This document shows positions 36,579 through 45,837 of a stretch of 64,000 nucleotides of DNA, in pieces. Origin of the DNA: Methyloligella halotolerans (GTDB taxonomy: Bacteria; Pseudomonadota; Alphaproteobacteria; Rhizobiales; Methyloligellaceae); NCBI RefSeq assembly GCF_001708935.1, contig NZ_MASI01000002.1, forward strand, positions 62,001-126,000, in the 5' to 3' direction. Both the position numbers and the translations under genes were made by a program. Each line of letters opens with the position of its first letter. Position 1 is the stretch's first letter. Under the pieces are notes generated by a model that was given only the letters and a program-made list of their open reading frames with translations, had not been told where the DNA came from and searched no databases.

Positions 36579-38738
36579 CTACGCGACCTTGTCGGCACTC
36601 GTCTTGCCGGGGCTTGTCTTGCCGGGGCTCGTCTTGCTGCCGCTCTTCTTGCCGGTCGCCTTTTCTCCCGCTTTGTCAGCGTCCGAGCCAGGCTTCACGG
36701 CCTTGCTGTTGGAGACCGCCTTGGCGCCGGGCTCTAGACCGGCGGCTTCGTTGGCTCTGTCGACGCAGTAATCGACCGCATCGCGCAAGGTGGTCACGTA
36801 TGCGTCGGCATTGGCGGCCAGCTTCATCTCCGCGAGGGCGGAATCGTCCGTCTCCTCGGTCCAGTAGCCGACCAGGATGGTGCATTCGGTCGGCAGGATG
36901 CGGCGCAGGCGCATGATGAGATAGCGCAGATGGGCGGGGCTCTGCTCCATGCCCAGGTAGGACAGGCAGATGAGCTTGGCCTTGGTCTGCTGAAGGCTGG
37001 TGATATTGCCGGCGGAGATGGCTTCCGGCCCGAGAGCCTCGGCGCCGAGACCGCGCTTGCGGAGGAGCTCGGCGAGCATGGCCGCTGCGGCTTCGTCGAG
37101 ACGGGTCTGACCGCCGATACATAGGGCCGGCGTCTCGACCTGCCAGTCTTCCGGCAGCTTGTCCTTGGCGACGGTGAGAAGGTCGTGGGCGTCTTCGAGG
37201 CCGCGGTTCTCTTCCAGGGCGAGCAGATGGGCCAGCCCCTCCTCATCCTCCTGAGCGTCGAGATGTTCGGCAGCCTCGCGCTCGACTTCGCGCTCGTCGG
37301 GATCCTCGCCGCGAAGGGCGCTGAACCACCGTTTGGGCGCCAGGTGACCGAGATTGGCCACGACCTCCTCGACCGTGTCGGAAATGCGGACCATCTGATC
37401 CTTCCCCAGGGCCCCGCGCTGGTAGTCGGCTTGGGCGAGCTGAAGACCGCCCACGGCGACGTGATCGAGATAGCTCTGCAGGCTCTGATCCTTCAGGCAG
37501 AGCTCGGCCTGATAGGTCGCCTCGGCAGCGTCTCCGGTGAGGGCGCGCTGATAGAAGGATTGCTGCGGACTGAGTGCGGGTCTGTCGCCCAGCAACACCT
37601 CCAGGAACTGCAGCCCCTCGACATGGCGGCCGAGCACCATGAGGCAAACGGTGATCGGCATGGCGAGAAGCAGGCCGAGAGGCCCCCACAGCCAGGTCCA
37701 GAAGATCGTGGAGCCGACGACGGCGATGGGCGAGAGGCCGGTGCCGTGTCCGTACACGAGAGGCTCGACCACCTGCCCCATGATCGGCTCTGAGACGAGG
37801 TAGAGACCGCCCGTCATGAGGAACGTGTTCCAGCCCGGATCGACGGCGGCGGCGAGGAGAAGGGGGAAGGCGGCGGCGATGTAGGAGCCGATATAGGGCA
37901 CGAAGCGCATGAGCGCGGCGAGCAGGCCCCAGACCGCCGGCGACGGCACGCCGATGAGCCACAGACCGAAGCCGATGAAGACGCCATAGAGCGAATTGAT
38001 AAGGAGCTGTCGCAGGAAATACTGACTCAGCCGCCGGGCGGCGTCGTTCATGGCGCTGGTGGTGCGCTGGAGATCGGAGGAGCCAACGAGACGGATGCCT
38101 CGATCGCGGAGATCCTCGCGCTGCATGAGAATGAAGACGCAGAACAGGAACACGATACCGATGGTGGCGAGGGGCGGCAGCAACGTGCCGATGACGTTCT
38201 GGTAGACGGGAAGGATACCGTCGTCGTCGCCGATCACCTGGACGGGGATGGGCTTCGGCCTGGCGTCCGCGTCGCGCTTTGCCTGGGTGTCCTGCTGATC
38301 GGCATCCTCGCGATCCGCCTCGAGCTGTTCCTGCAGGCGGCGCAACGTCTCGGTCGCCTTCTCCAAAGCGGGTGACTGGGCCGTCGTCTTGCGGAAGGCG
38401 TCGATCTTCTTCGACAGGGTGTATTGATAGCGCGGCAGATTGCCGGCCAGCTCCGTGACCTGTTGGGACATGAACCAGCCAAGCCCGATGATGACCGCGA
38501 AGGATGCGCCGACGAGGAGCGTGACGCCGATGACCCGGGGAACCTTCAGGCGGCGGAGGAAGACCAGAGGCGGCGTGAGCACGAAGGCGAGCAGGATTGC
38601 CAGCGCCAGGGGCAGCAGCACTTCGCGACCGATATAGAGCCCACCAATGACGAGGGCCGCGATCAGAAGGTTCTGAAGCGTCGCCGACCGTGCGTCGGTG
38701 CTGCCGGAAAATAGCGAGGAAAAGGAGCCGGGCGGCAT
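36579..38738 (-). CDS. AI-2E family transporter with a long C-terminal cytoplasmic domain
   Basis: 719 residues, about twice the usual family length. The first 370 or so residues are a standard AI-2E permease with about eight membrane segments, interrupted by a charged coiled region around residues 100-160 (LRRLQEQLEADREDADQQ). Then comes a soluble region (about 390-670) with an alpha-helical part and a fold-like segment, ALCIGGQTRLDEAAAAMLAE, then KAKLICLSYLGMEQSP and TILVGYW, that reads like the beta-alpha-beta pattern of a B12-binding-type domain without its DxHxxG motif. It ends in a Lys/Ser/Thr/Gly/Pro-rich tail with repeats TSPGK. Function of the extension is unknown. Confidence 0.83.
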   Translation of the reverse strand: MPPGSFSSLFSGSTDARSATLQNLLIAALVIGGLYIGREVLLPLALAILLAFVLTPPLVFLRRLKVPRVIGVTLLVGASFAVIIGLGWFMSQQVTELAGNLPRYQYTLSKKIDAFRKTTAQSPALEKATETLRRLQEQLEADREDADQQDTQAKRDADARPKPIPVQVIGDDDGILPVYQNVIGTLLPPLATIGIVFLFCVFILMQREDLRDRGIRLVGSSDLQRTTSAMNDAARRLSQYFLRQLLINSLYGVFIGFGLWLIGVPSPAVWGLLAALMRFVPYIGSYIAAAFPLLLAAAVDPGWNTFLMTGGLYLVSEPIMGQVVEPLVYGHGTGLSPIAVVGSTIFWTWLWGPLGLLLAMPITVCLMVLGRHVEGLQFLEVLLGDRPALSPQQSFYQRALTGDAAEATYQAELCLKDQSLQSYLDHVAVGGLQLAQADYQRGALGKDQMVRISDTVEEVVANLGHLAPKRWFSALRGEDPDEREVEREAAEHLDAQEDEEGLAHLLALEENRGLEDAHDLLTVAKDKLPEDWQVETPALCIGGQTRLDEAAAAMLAELLRKRGLGAEALGPEAISAGNITSLQQTKAKLICLSYLGMEQSPAHLRYLIMRLRRILPTECTILVGYWTEETDDSALAEMKLAANADAYVTTLRDAVDYCVDRANEAAGLEPGAKAVSNSKAVKPGSDADKAGEKATGKKSGSKTSPGKTSPGKTSADKVA
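36601..36660. repeat. Four degenerate 15-base tandem units in the AI-2E gene tail
   Basis: Units at 36601, 36616, 36631 and 36646 vary on GTCTTGCCGGGGCTT; the first two differ by one base. Read in frame they give Lys/Thr/Ser/Pro/Gly repeats at the C-terminus of the 719-residue permease. The number of units may vary between strains by slippage. Confidence 0.7.
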
Positions 38739-39116
38739 CCGCTGTTACTGCCTCTCGTGCTGCGCCTGTGAAGGAGGCGCGACCGCTCCGGGAAATGCCG
38801 GAAATCTCAACCACCGGAACAATAACAGAGAGATGTCACGGGAGTTCCGAATCCTGTGGGCCAAACCTGTATGGAGCGCGCGCCGGGCGGGACGAATGTT
38901 AGAGGCCTGGAAACCAGGAATCGCGATGCCGATGCCCAGGCGGCGGCGCTCATGCCAGTTTTTTCGCGCGCAGTGCGTCCGAAACAGCGCTTTCGGCGTT
39001 AGGCCAAGCGAGGCCGCCCGGTTCGAGGAGAACTTTCAGCAGGAAGCTCGCGGCTCGAATGTGAGGCGTCTCGACTGGTTTCCGTCCGACCCATTTGCAA
39101 GGAGGACCTCAGTACG
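38739..39116. other. Intergenic stretch, no gene recognised
   Basis: 378 bases between the long AI-2E permease gene and a small secreted-protein gene. Open frames here have no start with a ribosome site and no recognisable product. GGAGG about eleven bases before 39117 belongs to the next gene. I find no convincing promoter, terminator or repeat. Confidence 0.6.
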
Positions 39117-39395
39117 ATGAAGACATTCTTTGCCATTTTCGCGCTTGCCGGCGGCCTGTTCGTAGCCGGCGCCATTCAGCCGGCCTCGGCCGCCATGCCG
39201 CTCACGGAGCTGGGCGCCGACTACACGAGCCCCGTAACCGAAGCCGCATGGCAATGCGGGCCGTACGCCTGCTACTGGGTGCCGGGTTATACCGGTTACG
39301 TTCCGCCTCACGCCCGCTATTGGGGACCGCCCACGAAGCCGGGCTGCTACTGGAAGTACAAGGACCGCAAGAACAAGTGGAAGCTGAAGTGCTAA
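39117..39395 (+). CDS. Small secreted aromatic-rich protein of unknown function
   Basis: 92 residues. Signal peptide about 1-26 (MKTFFAIFALAGGLFVAG, cut near ASAA), followed by a mature part rich in Tyr, Trp, Pro and Gly (CGPYACYWVPGYTGYVPP) with four cysteines and a basic end. Proteins of this look are common in Hyphomicrobiales without known function. GGAGG precedes the ATG and a clear terminator follows, so it is a stand-alone gene. Confidence 0.75.
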   Translation: MKTFFAIFALAGGLFVAGAIQPASAAMPLTELGADYTSPVTEAAWQCGPYACYWVPGYTGYVPPHARYWGPPTKPGCYWKYKDRKNKWKLKC

Positions 39396-39423
39396 CGCGT
39401 CCCTCTTGAGTTCCGAGATACTC

Positions 39424-39453
39424 GACCGGCGTCCCTTCGGGCGCCGGTTTTTT
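39424..39453 (+). terminator. Rho-independent terminator
   Basis: Stem ACCGGCG/CGCCGGT, partly extended inward, around a TTCG-containing loop and followed by a T6 run. It ends the small secreted gene and touches the stop codon of the convergent methyltransferase gene. Confidence 0.85.
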
Positions 39454-40603
39454 ATGGGCCCCAGGTCGCGTGCTCCGGCTTGTGCAGGATCAGCCGGAAG
39501 CAATCGAGGTTGCGGGTGAAGAACTCGTTGGCCGCGCCCCAAAGATAGAGACGGAACTTGCGGAACTCGAAATCGCCGAAGCTCTCCTGGATGTACTCCT
39601 TGTGAGCGTCGAGATTCCGGGCCCATTGCTGAAAGGTCAGGAAGTAGCTCCAGCGGTCGGAATGGCATTCGTCGAGGAGCAGGGGCGTCTTGGCGAGCTT
39701 GTTCAGGAAGTCGTCCAGGACGAGGAACGAGTGGTTGCCGGGATAGATGTGGCGAACCATGAAGGTGGAGAGCTCGAACTTCTTCCAGGCGGCCGAGCCG
39801 TCGAGGAACACGCGACCGCCGGGCTTCAGGAGATCGGCGAATTTGCGAAGCACGCGCTCGTAGTCGGGCAGGTGCTCGATGACCCCCATGATGACGATGG
39901 CATCGAACTTCTCCTCCGGCTCGAACTCCAGGAAGTCGACCAGCCGAATATCGAAGTTTTCGCCGAAATTGGCGAGCTTCCCTCTCAGGAATTTCTGGGA
40001 AACCTCGGAATTGGTGATGCCGGTGAAGTGGGCGCCGGCCTGGAGCGCGTGGCCGGCGAAGGCGCCCCAACCGGGTCCGATCTCCAACACCCGTGTCCCC
40101 TCGCCCAAGCCACATTTCTCGATGGCCCAGTCGAATTTGCGCTCCAGCGCCTTCGACAGTGGCTCGTCGTCGGATTCGTAGATCCCCTGGCTGTAGGCGG
40201 GAAAGGCCGGATCGAGGAAGCTGAGGAACAGCTTCGGATCGGCATTGTAGTGGGACGAGATGGCCTGCTTGTTAGTGTAGACCTGCCCGAAGATCATTGG
40301 CTCGACGAAACGCCAGGCAGCGACGACGGGATGCTGGTCGTCCAGATCGTGGCGGAGCGAGAAGGGCTTCAGCATGTCGCCCTCCAGATCGATGTCACCG
40401 TGAATATAGGCCTCGGCGATATTGCCCTCGTCGAGGCTGCGGACGGCGCGTAGGGCCTTGTCGTTCTTGAGGGTGACGAAGAATTCCGGCGCGCCGCTGC
40501 CGACGATCCGCTTTTCGCCATCGGGCAAGGTGATCCCGAAGGGGGTCGAAACCTCGCCCACCCGCTTCACAAGCGCATCGATCACGGCGGCTCCGGCTGA
40601 CAT
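39452..40603 (-). CDS. Cyclopropane-fatty-acyl-phospholipid synthase family methyltransferase
   Basis: 383 residues. SAM-binding motif I is VLEIGPGWGAFAGHA (about residue 165), followed by VIMGVIEHLPDY and LLKPGGRVFLDG. The N-terminal part (about 20-150, with HYNADPKLFLSFLD) is the substrate domain of CFA synthases, which methylenate double bonds of membrane phospholipid acyl chains. It may equally be a relative acting on another lipid. The ATG at 40603 begins MSAGAAVIDALVKRV; the open frame upstream has no family similarity. It is divergent from the lipase gene. Confidence 0.85.
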   Translation of the reverse strand: MSAGAAVIDALVKRVGEVSTPFGITLPDGEKRIVGSGAPEFFVTLKNDKALRAVRSLDEGNIAEAYIHGDIDLEGDMLKPFSLRHDLDDQHPVVAAWRFVEPMIFGQVYTNKQAISSHYNADPKLFLSFLDPAFPAYSQGIYESDDEPLSKALERKFDWAIEKCGLGEGTRVLEIGPGWGAFAGHALQAGAHFTGITNSEVSQKFLRGKLANFGENFDIRLVDFLEFEPEEKFDAIVIMGVIEHLPDYERVLRKFADLLKPGGRVFLDGSAAWKKFELSTFMVRHIYPGNHSFLVLDDFLNKLAKTPLLLDECHSDRWSYFLTFQQWARNLDAHKEYIQESFGDFEFRKFRLYLWGAANEFFTRNLDCFRLILHKPEHATWGP

Positions 40604-40780
40604 GGCTATTCCCCCATTCCGGCTGACCGCGCCCCTTCTCGGGCGGCTTAGAAGAGCATTGTTTTCGAATGTCGCGGCGAATGGCAAGGTTGTCCGCATA
40701 AATTCATAAAGCCGGACTTTGATTATTCCACATTCAAGGTGGCAGACTTCGCCGCGCCAGATTTTCCGGAGGATCGATCG

Positions 40781-41971
40781 ATGTATTTCTCACCAAGATC
40801 TTTTCCGTTTCGCCATGTAATTTACGTGACAGGGCTCCTGGCCCTGCTTGCAACCCTCACCGCCAAACCTGCGGCCGCGCTCTACGACGTGAAGCCGGAG
40901 GAGATCCCCGGCAAGCCCGGGACGGTGATCCGGGTGTGGCCGCTGGAAGGCGGCGGACCCGGCGGCGGCGAGGCCTTCCGCATCCTGTATCGGTCGACGG
41001 GGCTGCGCGGCGAGCCGATCGCCGTGTCGGGCGCCGTCTTCCTGCCAAACGGCCCCGTGCCGGCCGGCGGCCGCGAGACGATCGCCTACGCCCATCCCAC
41101 CAGCGGGGTCATGCCCCCTTGCGCACCCTCGTTGCGGCCCGACACGGCGGGGCTGATCTGGGGCCTGGGGGAGATGTTGCAGGCCGGCTATGTGGTCGCG
41201 GCGACCGACTATCCCGGCTTGGGCACCGACACCATGCACCCGTATCTCTACGGGGTGAGCGAGGCGCGTTCCGTGCTGGATTCGGTCCGGGCCGCCCGGT
41301 CCCTGGAGCGGGCAGGCGCCAGCGACCGCTTCGTTGTCTGGGGTCACAGCCAGGGCGGCCAGGCCGCTCTGTTCACGGGGCAGATCGCAGGCTCCTACGC
41401 GCCCGAACTCAAGCTGATGGGCGTCGCCGCGGCGGCACCGGCGACCTATCTGCTTGAGCTGTTCAAGAACGATTACCACGACGAGGGCGGCAAGATCCTC
41501 ACCGCCATGGCGTTGCTGTCCTGGGCCCGCATCAAGGACGTGCCTCTGAAGAACGTGGTCGAGCCGAATGTGATGGAGCCGTTCATCGAGACTGCAGAGC
41601 AGTGCCTGGAATCGCCCGAGCAGATCATCACTCTCAACAAGGATGCCCAGCCGCTCGAAGCCGGCAAGTTCCTGAAGGTGGACCCGACCGTAGCGGAGCC
41701 GTGGCGGTCGATCATGCTCGACAACACGCCGGGCCGGCAGCGTATCTCCGTTCCGGTCTTCCTGGCGCAGGGCACGGCGGACACCACGGTGGAGCCGTCG
41801 GTGACGAGGCAATATGGCGCCGAGCTCTGCAAGCAGGGCACGCGGGTCCATTTCGTGGAGATGCCGGGCGTCACCCACACATTCGCGGCGAAAGAAAGCG
41901 TCTCCGCCGCGTTGCAATGGATGGAAGAGCGCTTCCGCGGTGCGCCGGCGCCGACGAGCTGCGGCGGGTAG
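40781..41971 (+). CDS. Secreted lipase-family alpha/beta hydrolase
   Basis: 396 residues. The ATG at 40781 has a perfect GGAGG eight bases upstream and opens a signal peptide (HVIYVTGLLALLATLTA, cut near AAAL). The fold matches the secretory lipase (LIP) family: nucleophile Ser in WGHSQGGQAALF, acid Asp in AQGTADTTVEPS and catalytic His in GVTHTFAAK. It is likely a periplasmic or extracellular esterase/lipase. Cysteines near the middle and end (PPCAPS, TSCGG) may form a disulfide. It stands alone, convergent with the DUF1328 gene. Confidence 0.87.
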   Translation: MYFSPRSFPFRHVIYVTGLLALLATLTAKPAAALYDVKPEEIPGKPGTVIRVWPLEGGGPGGGEAFRILYRSTGLRGEPIAVSGAVFLPNGPVPAGGRETIAYAHPTSGVMPPCAPSLRPDTAGLIWGLGEMLQAGYVVAATDYPGLGTDTMHPYLYGVSEARSVLDSVRAARSLERAGASDRFVVWGHSQGGQAALFTGQIAGSYAPELKLMGVAAAAPATYLLELFKNDYHDEGGKILTAMALLSWARIKDVPLKNVVEPNVMEPFIETAEQCLESPEQIITLNKDAQPLEAGKFLKVDPTVAEPWRSIMLDNTPGRQRISVPVFLAQGTADTTVEPSVTRQYGAELCKQGTRVHFVEMPGVTHTFAAKESVSAALQWMEERFRGAPAPTSCGG

Positions 41972-42061
41972 AGAAAAGGGTTTGGGCTTGGATGTCCGGC
42001 TCGGGCGCGGACGCCGGAATCGAAACTCCGGCGCCCGTTCGCCCTTGCAGGGTTCGCCGGG

Positions 42062-42229
42062 CTACACGGCGACCAAAGCCAAGACCAGGATGATCAGGAA
42101 GATCACCAGGAAGATGTAGAACAGGATTTTCGCGATGCCGGCGGTCGCCGCGGACACGCCGCTAAAGCCGAAGAAGCCCGCGATCAGCGAAATCACGAAA
42201 AAGATCAGCGCCCATTTCAATAAGCTCAT
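42062..42229 (-). CDS. DUF1328 small membrane protein (YtjA-like)
   Basis: 55 residues with two hydrophobic helices ([20 protein letters not shown] and [20 protein letters not shown]) separated by the short SGVSAATAG turn, the DUF1328/YtjA pattern. The ATG at 42229 has GGAGG-like sequence upstream and matches family starts. Family members are often stress-induced in alphaproteobacteria; a GGAAC at about 42340 on this strand hints at an EcfG promoter but lacks a good -10 match, so I do not call one. Confidence 0.85.
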   Translation of the reverse strand: MSLLKWALIFFVISLIAGFFGFSGVSAATAGIAKILFYIFLVIFLIILVLALVAV

Positions 42230-42381
42230 GTCACCCTCCAATAAAAGCAGGACCGCCTTGAAAGTCTTCGGCGACCTGCCCTCGCCCCAATGGCTCAACA
42301 GCCACTAGATCAGAAAGCGAGAAATCGCGATACGGTTCCACGCCGTTGCCAGAAGGCCGCCGGGGCGCGGTAACGGCGGAG

Positions 42382-42831
42382 CTATTTGCCGATCATGATG
42401 GTGGTGTTGCTGCGGCCGTTCTGCTGCACCAGGGAGTAGAGCTTCGCGGCATTCCGCGGATCCAGGCGCACGCATCCATGGGATGCGGGATAGCCGAGAT
42501 GCTGCACTTCGGTGGAGCCATGGATCGCGTAGTTGCCGGAAAAGAAGATCGAATACGGCATGGGCGCGCCGCCATAGCGGCTGGAGCGGTGATTGGGCGA
42601 CAGCATGTACGGCTTATAGGTGCCGGTTGGCGTGCGGTATCCCGGGCGCGCGGTCGAGACCTTCCAGGCATAGGCCGGCCGACCATCGACAAAGACCTGC
42701 ATACGCTGGGTGGAAAGGCTGATCTGCGCCACGACCTGAGCGGCATGGGCGATGGTGGTGAACAGGGCCACCGCCACCACGACCGTCAGCAATAGGATTG
42801 CGGCAGCCTGCAATAGACGCTTCAGAAACAT
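42382..42831 (-). CDS. L,D-transpeptidase (YkuD family)
   Basis: 149 residues. An N-terminal membrane anchor or signal (about 8-28, AAAILLLTVVVAVALFTT) is followed by a compact YkuD domain with IHGSTEV and the catalytic SHGCVRLDPRNA (Cys nucleophile and upstream His). Such enzymes make 3-3 crosslinks in peptidoglycan or tether proteins to it. GGGAG eight bases before the ATG at 42831 decides the start against longer frames. It is divergent from mepA, another peptidoglycan enzyme. Confidence 0.9.
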   Translation of the reverse strand: MFLKRLLQAAAILLLTVVVAVALFTTIAHAAQVVAQISLSTQRMQVFVDGRPAYAWKVSTARPGYRTPTGTYKPYMLSPNHRSSRYGGAPMPYSIFFSGNYAIHGSTEVQHLGYPASHGCVRLDPRNAAKLYSLVQQNGRSNTTIMIGK

Positions 42832-42986
42832 TACGGTTACTCCCCTACCGACAACCGTATTCGGCCATGCAGTTTTCCGCATTGGCCCCCCAAACGCTGG
42901 CGAGACTACCCGTCTGCGTTGAATATCCGGTGAATTCGGCGCAGCATCCCGCGGTTGTTCGGGAAAATGGTGCAAGACGGTGAACC

Positions 42987-44171
42987 GTGCCTAAGCTGCT
43001 GTCCCAAATCGCGTCACGGCCGGTGCCGGCCTGCGTCTTCGTCATTGCGGCAAGCGTGCTTACCGCCGGATCCCTGCCGGTCTCACCAGCTCGCGCCCAA
43101 CAGGCTGTCGCCGCCGCGCCCCTGCCCGATCGCAAGCCACCGAAGCCGGAGGGGGAGACCCCTCAGGCTCCGTCCCTCTCGGACATTCCTGCCAAGGAGC
43201 TGTTTTCATCGGTGACCACTGGGGCACCCATGGCCCCGAAGCCGATCGGCTTCTATACGGCGGGCTGCCTGGCCGGCGGAAAAGCCTTGCCTATCACCGG
43301 GCCTGCCTGGCAGGCGATGCGGCTTTCGCGCAACCGCAACTGGGGCCATCCGATGCTGATCGACTTCCTCGAGGAGCTGGGGAAGGAGGCCAAGGCGAAT
43401 GACGGCTGGTCGGGACTGCTGGTCGGCGATATCTCCCAGCCGCGCGGCGGACCGATGGTCACCGGCCATACCAGCCATCAGGTGGGGCTCGATGCGGATA
43501 TCTGGCTGACGCCGATGCCCGACCGGGTGCTGACCGAGAAGGAGCGGGAGGATATCAGCGCGGTGTCCATGCTGAAGGACCCGTTCACGGTCGATCCGGA
43601 CGTATGGACGCCGGCTCATGTGAAGCTGATCAAGCGCGCATCGGAAGACCCGCAGGTGGCCAGGATCTTCGTCCATCCCGCGATCAAGAAGCGGCTCTGC
43701 GAAGATGCAGGGTCGGACCGCGGCTGGCTTACCAAGGTGCGCCCGTGGTGGAACCATTATTACCACTTCCATGTGCGGCTCAATTGCCCGCCAGGTCTTT
43801 CGGGCTGCCGCAACCAGGCGCCGGCCGGCGGTGGCGATGGCTGCGGCGCGGAGATCACGAACTGGATGGTGAAGCTCCGCCAGTCTGAAATCTGGAAAGC
43901 GCAGGAACAGGCGAAACCGGGCAAGGCGCCCCCCGAAAAGCCGCCCCTCAAGATGGCCGATCTCCCCAGCCAATGCGAAGAGGTGCTAAAGGCGGGGCGG
44001 GCCGAGCTATTGCCCGAGCCGGGCGAGCCTTCGCCCATGCTGCGGGCGATCGCAAGCAAGGAGGCCGGACCGCCCCTGCCGACGCCGGACGCGGACATGC
44101 TGAATATCTTGCGCAATGGCGGCGACCCGACCAAAGATCCGGTACCCCTGCCGGACCGGAAGCCGCAATAG
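42987..44171 (+). CDS. mepA: Penicillin-insensitive murein endopeptidase MepA
   Basis: 394 residues, GTG start. Signal peptide about 1-33 (cut near ARAQ). The LAS metallopeptidase core has its zinc ligands in HTSHQVGLDADIW and YHFHVRLNCP, plus the paired cysteines typical of MepA. It cleaves D-Ala-mDAP crosslinks in the periplasm. Beyond the catalytic domain there is a Pro/Lys-rich extension (about 310-394) ending in PLPDRKPQ; the similar phrase PLPDRKPPKP occurs near the N-terminus, suggesting a repeated linker. Divergent from the L,D-transpeptidase gene. Confidence 0.92.
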   Translation: MPKLLSQIASRPVPACVFVIAASVLTAGSLPVSPARAQQAVAAAPLPDRKPPKPEGETPQAPSLSDIPAKELFSSVTTGAPMAPKPIGFYTAGCLAGGKALPITGPAWQAMRLSRNRNWGHPMLIDFLEELGKEAKANDGWSGLLVGDISQPRGGPMVTGHTSHQVGLDADIWLTPMPDRVLTEKEREDISAVSMLKDPFTVDPDVWTPAHVKLIKRASEDPQVARIFVHPAIKKRLCEDAGSDRGWLTKVRPWWNHYYHFHVRLNCPPGLSGCRNQAPAGGGDGCGAEITNWMVKLRQSEIWKAQEQAKPGKAPPEKPPLKMADLPSQCEEVLKAGRAELLPEPGEPSPMLRAIASKEAGPPLPTPDADMLNILRNGGDPTKDPVPLPDRKPQ

Positions 44172-44210
44172 AGGCAACCGCGGGCGCAGAGGCGGAAGGA
44201 AGGAGCCAGG

Positions 44211-44582
44211 GTGGAAGAGCAGAAGAATGTTTTCGGCGAGCCGATCGCCACGTGTTCGGACCGGCCGCTCACCGGATTTTACCGCACCGGCTGCTGCCAT
44301 ACGGGCGCCGACGATATGGGGCTGCATACGGTGTGCGTGGAGGTGACGGAGGAGTTCCTGGCGTTCTCCAAGTCGCGGGGCAACGATCTTTCCACGCCGA
44401 TACCGGATTTCGGCTTTCCGGGTCTGGAGCCGGGCGACCGGTGGTGCCTTTGCGCCAGCCGCTGGCTGGAGGCGATGGAGGCCGGGAAAGCTCCCCGGGT
44501 CTGCCTGACGGCCACCAACGCCGCGACGCTCGAGGTCATCGATCTGGAGGACCTCAAGCGCCACGCGCTGGATCTGTCTTAG
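44211..44582 (+). CDS. DUF2237 family protein
   Basis: 123-residue cytoplasmic protein, GTG start. It has the DUF2237 hallmarks CCHTGADDMGLHTVC and ESLAFSKSRGNDLSTPI-like segment, then GDRWCLCASRW. The conserved cysteines and acidic residues suggest metal binding, but no function is established. It lies 39 bases after mepA, possibly cotranscribed, and converges on the second msrA with four bases between stops. Confidence 0.85.
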   Translation: MEEQKNVFGEPIATCSDRPLTGFYRTGCCHTGADDMGLHTVCVEVTEEFLAFSKSRGNDLSTPIPDFGFPGLEPGDRWCLCASRWLEAMEAGKAPRVCLTATNAATLEVIDLEDLKRHALDLS

Positions 44583-44586
44583 AGCA

Positions 44587-45240
44587 CTACTCTGCCGCTA
44601 CACCCGTGCCGATGGGACAAGCGACGCCGGTGCCGCCGAGGCCGCAATAGCCGTTCGGGTTCTTCGCCAGATATTGCTGGTGGTAGTCCTCGGCGAAGAA
44701 AAACTCCGGCGCATCCTCGATCTCCGTCGTGATCGCACCCAGGCCCTTGGCGCTCAGCGCCTTGCCATAGGCCTGCTTCGCGGCCTCCGCGGCCTTGCGC
44801 TGATCGTCCGAGACGACATAGACACCGGACCGGTACTGGGTGCCGATATCGTTGCCCTGGCGCATGCCTTGCGTCGGATCGTGGGATTCGAAGAAAACCT
44901 TCAGCAAAGCCTCGAAGGAGATCTCGCTCGGATCGTAGACGACGAGCACCGCTTCGGTATGGCCGGTGCGCCCGGTGCAGACTTCCTCGTAGGTCGGGTT
45001 CGGAGTCGATCCGGCGATATAGCCGACCGCCGTCACGTAGACGCCGGGGAGCTGCCAGAAGACGCGTTCCGCGCCCCAGAAGCAGCCGAGCGCGAAGACC
45101 GCCTGCTCGAGATGCTCCGGATATGGCCCCTTCAAGGGCGTGCCCAGGACGAAGTGATTGGCAGCCGTGGGAATCGCGGCGGTGCGGCCCGGCAGGGCTT
45201 CTTCAGGCGACGGGACCGTCAGGGATTTCAAACCGAACAT
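44587..45240 (-). CDS. msrA: Peptide methionine sulfoxide reductase MsrA, cytoplasmic form
   Basis: 217 residues without a signal peptide. Catalytic Cys C53 lies in [12 protein letters not shown], followed by [17 protein letters not shown] and [18 protein letters not shown]; the C-terminal cysteines in GYCGLGG and VACP are the resolving cysteines of the long MsrA class. It reduces methionine-S-sulfoxide using thioredoxin. It is a clearly different protein from the exported MsrA at 30452, giving one enzyme per compartment. A small membrane-protein gene lies just upstream on the same strand. Confidence 0.95.
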   Translation of the reverse strand: MFGLKSLTVPSPEEALPGRTAAIPTAANHFVLGTPLKGPYPEHLEQAVFALGCFWGAERVFWQLPGVYVTAVGYIAGSTPNPTYEEVCTGRTGHTEAVLVVYDPSEISFEALLKVFFESHDPTQGMRQGNDIGTQYRSGVYVVSDDQRKAAEAAKQAYGKALSAKGLGAITTEIEDAPEFFFAEDYHQQYLAKNPNGYCGLGGTGVACPIGTGVAAE

Positions 45241-45274
45241 GGCTACTCCTTTTCCCGCCCCGGATAGGTTTGGT

Positions 45275-45592
45275 CTAGTTGATGAAGACCTCGGTCTTCT
45301 CGCGCTTCTGGCCCAGCCAATAGAGAAAAATGCCGAGCACGCCGAAGATGGCCCAGGCGGGTAGACCTAATATGGGGAGTGCGGCGAGCTCCCAAAAGCC
45401 CGGCCCGGCCGTCTCGTTGACCCAGCTTTGCGACCCGGCATAGCTTTCCGGCGCGAGGTCCTGCCATTGCTGGGCCAGCGGGGTGATCACGATATCGCCG
45501 CCCGCGCCAAGGCTCTTCGTCCCGTCGACGACGAGCGCGACCATGGCGAAAAGCAGCAATATAACGCCGAGCGCGCGCGACAGACGGTGCAT
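45275..45592 (-). CDS. Two-helix membrane protein of unknown function
   Basis: 105 residues. The first helix is about 6-25 ([18 protein letters not shown]), the second about 73-95 ([21 protein letters not shown]), ending in a short basic tail [12 protein letters not shown]. Between them is a probable periplasmic segment ([17 protein letters not shown]). I do not recognise the family, although petite two-helix proteins with this ending are common in Hyphomicrobiales. It is 34 bases upstream of the cytoplasmic msrA. Confidence 0.7.
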   Translation of the reverse strand: MHRLSRALGVILLLFAMVALVVDGTKSLGAGGDIVITPLAQQWQDLAPESYAGSQSWVNETAGPGFWELAALPILGLPAWAIFGVLGIFLYWLGQKREKTEVFIN

Positions 45593-45710
45593 TGTGGAAA
45601 TGACTTCGGTTGTTGGCCCCGTCACATAAATACGGCGGGGCCCCGCTTGGTTCAATTTCGAAGGGCGCAACTATCCTCAATCGAATGCAGAGAAAGACGC
45701 GTCACGCCGC

Positions 45711-45738
45711 TTGAACCGGGGAGGCGCTTCGCTATAGT
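45711..45738 (+). promoter_or_regulatory. Probable sigma-70 promoter for the tRNA-Ser region
   Basis: TTGAAC (45711-45716), a 16-base spacer and TATAGT (45733-45738). It lies about 100 bases before the partial tRNA-Ser copy and about 215 before the full tRNA-Ser gene; no other promoter is evident for either. Confidence 0.6.
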
Positions 45739-45837
45739 GCGCGGCTTCATCCGGAGCGGCCTGAGGGTTTGCTGCGCTGCCTTGTTCAAGCGGCGCGATC
45801 AGCTTCGATGATTGCGGGGCTTCGCTTCCGCATGTTT

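Noticed and set aside
42229-42360. EcfG-type promoter before the DUF1328 gene
   Set aside because: GGAAC is present on the minus strand, but no good GTT-type -10 follows at 16-17 bases.
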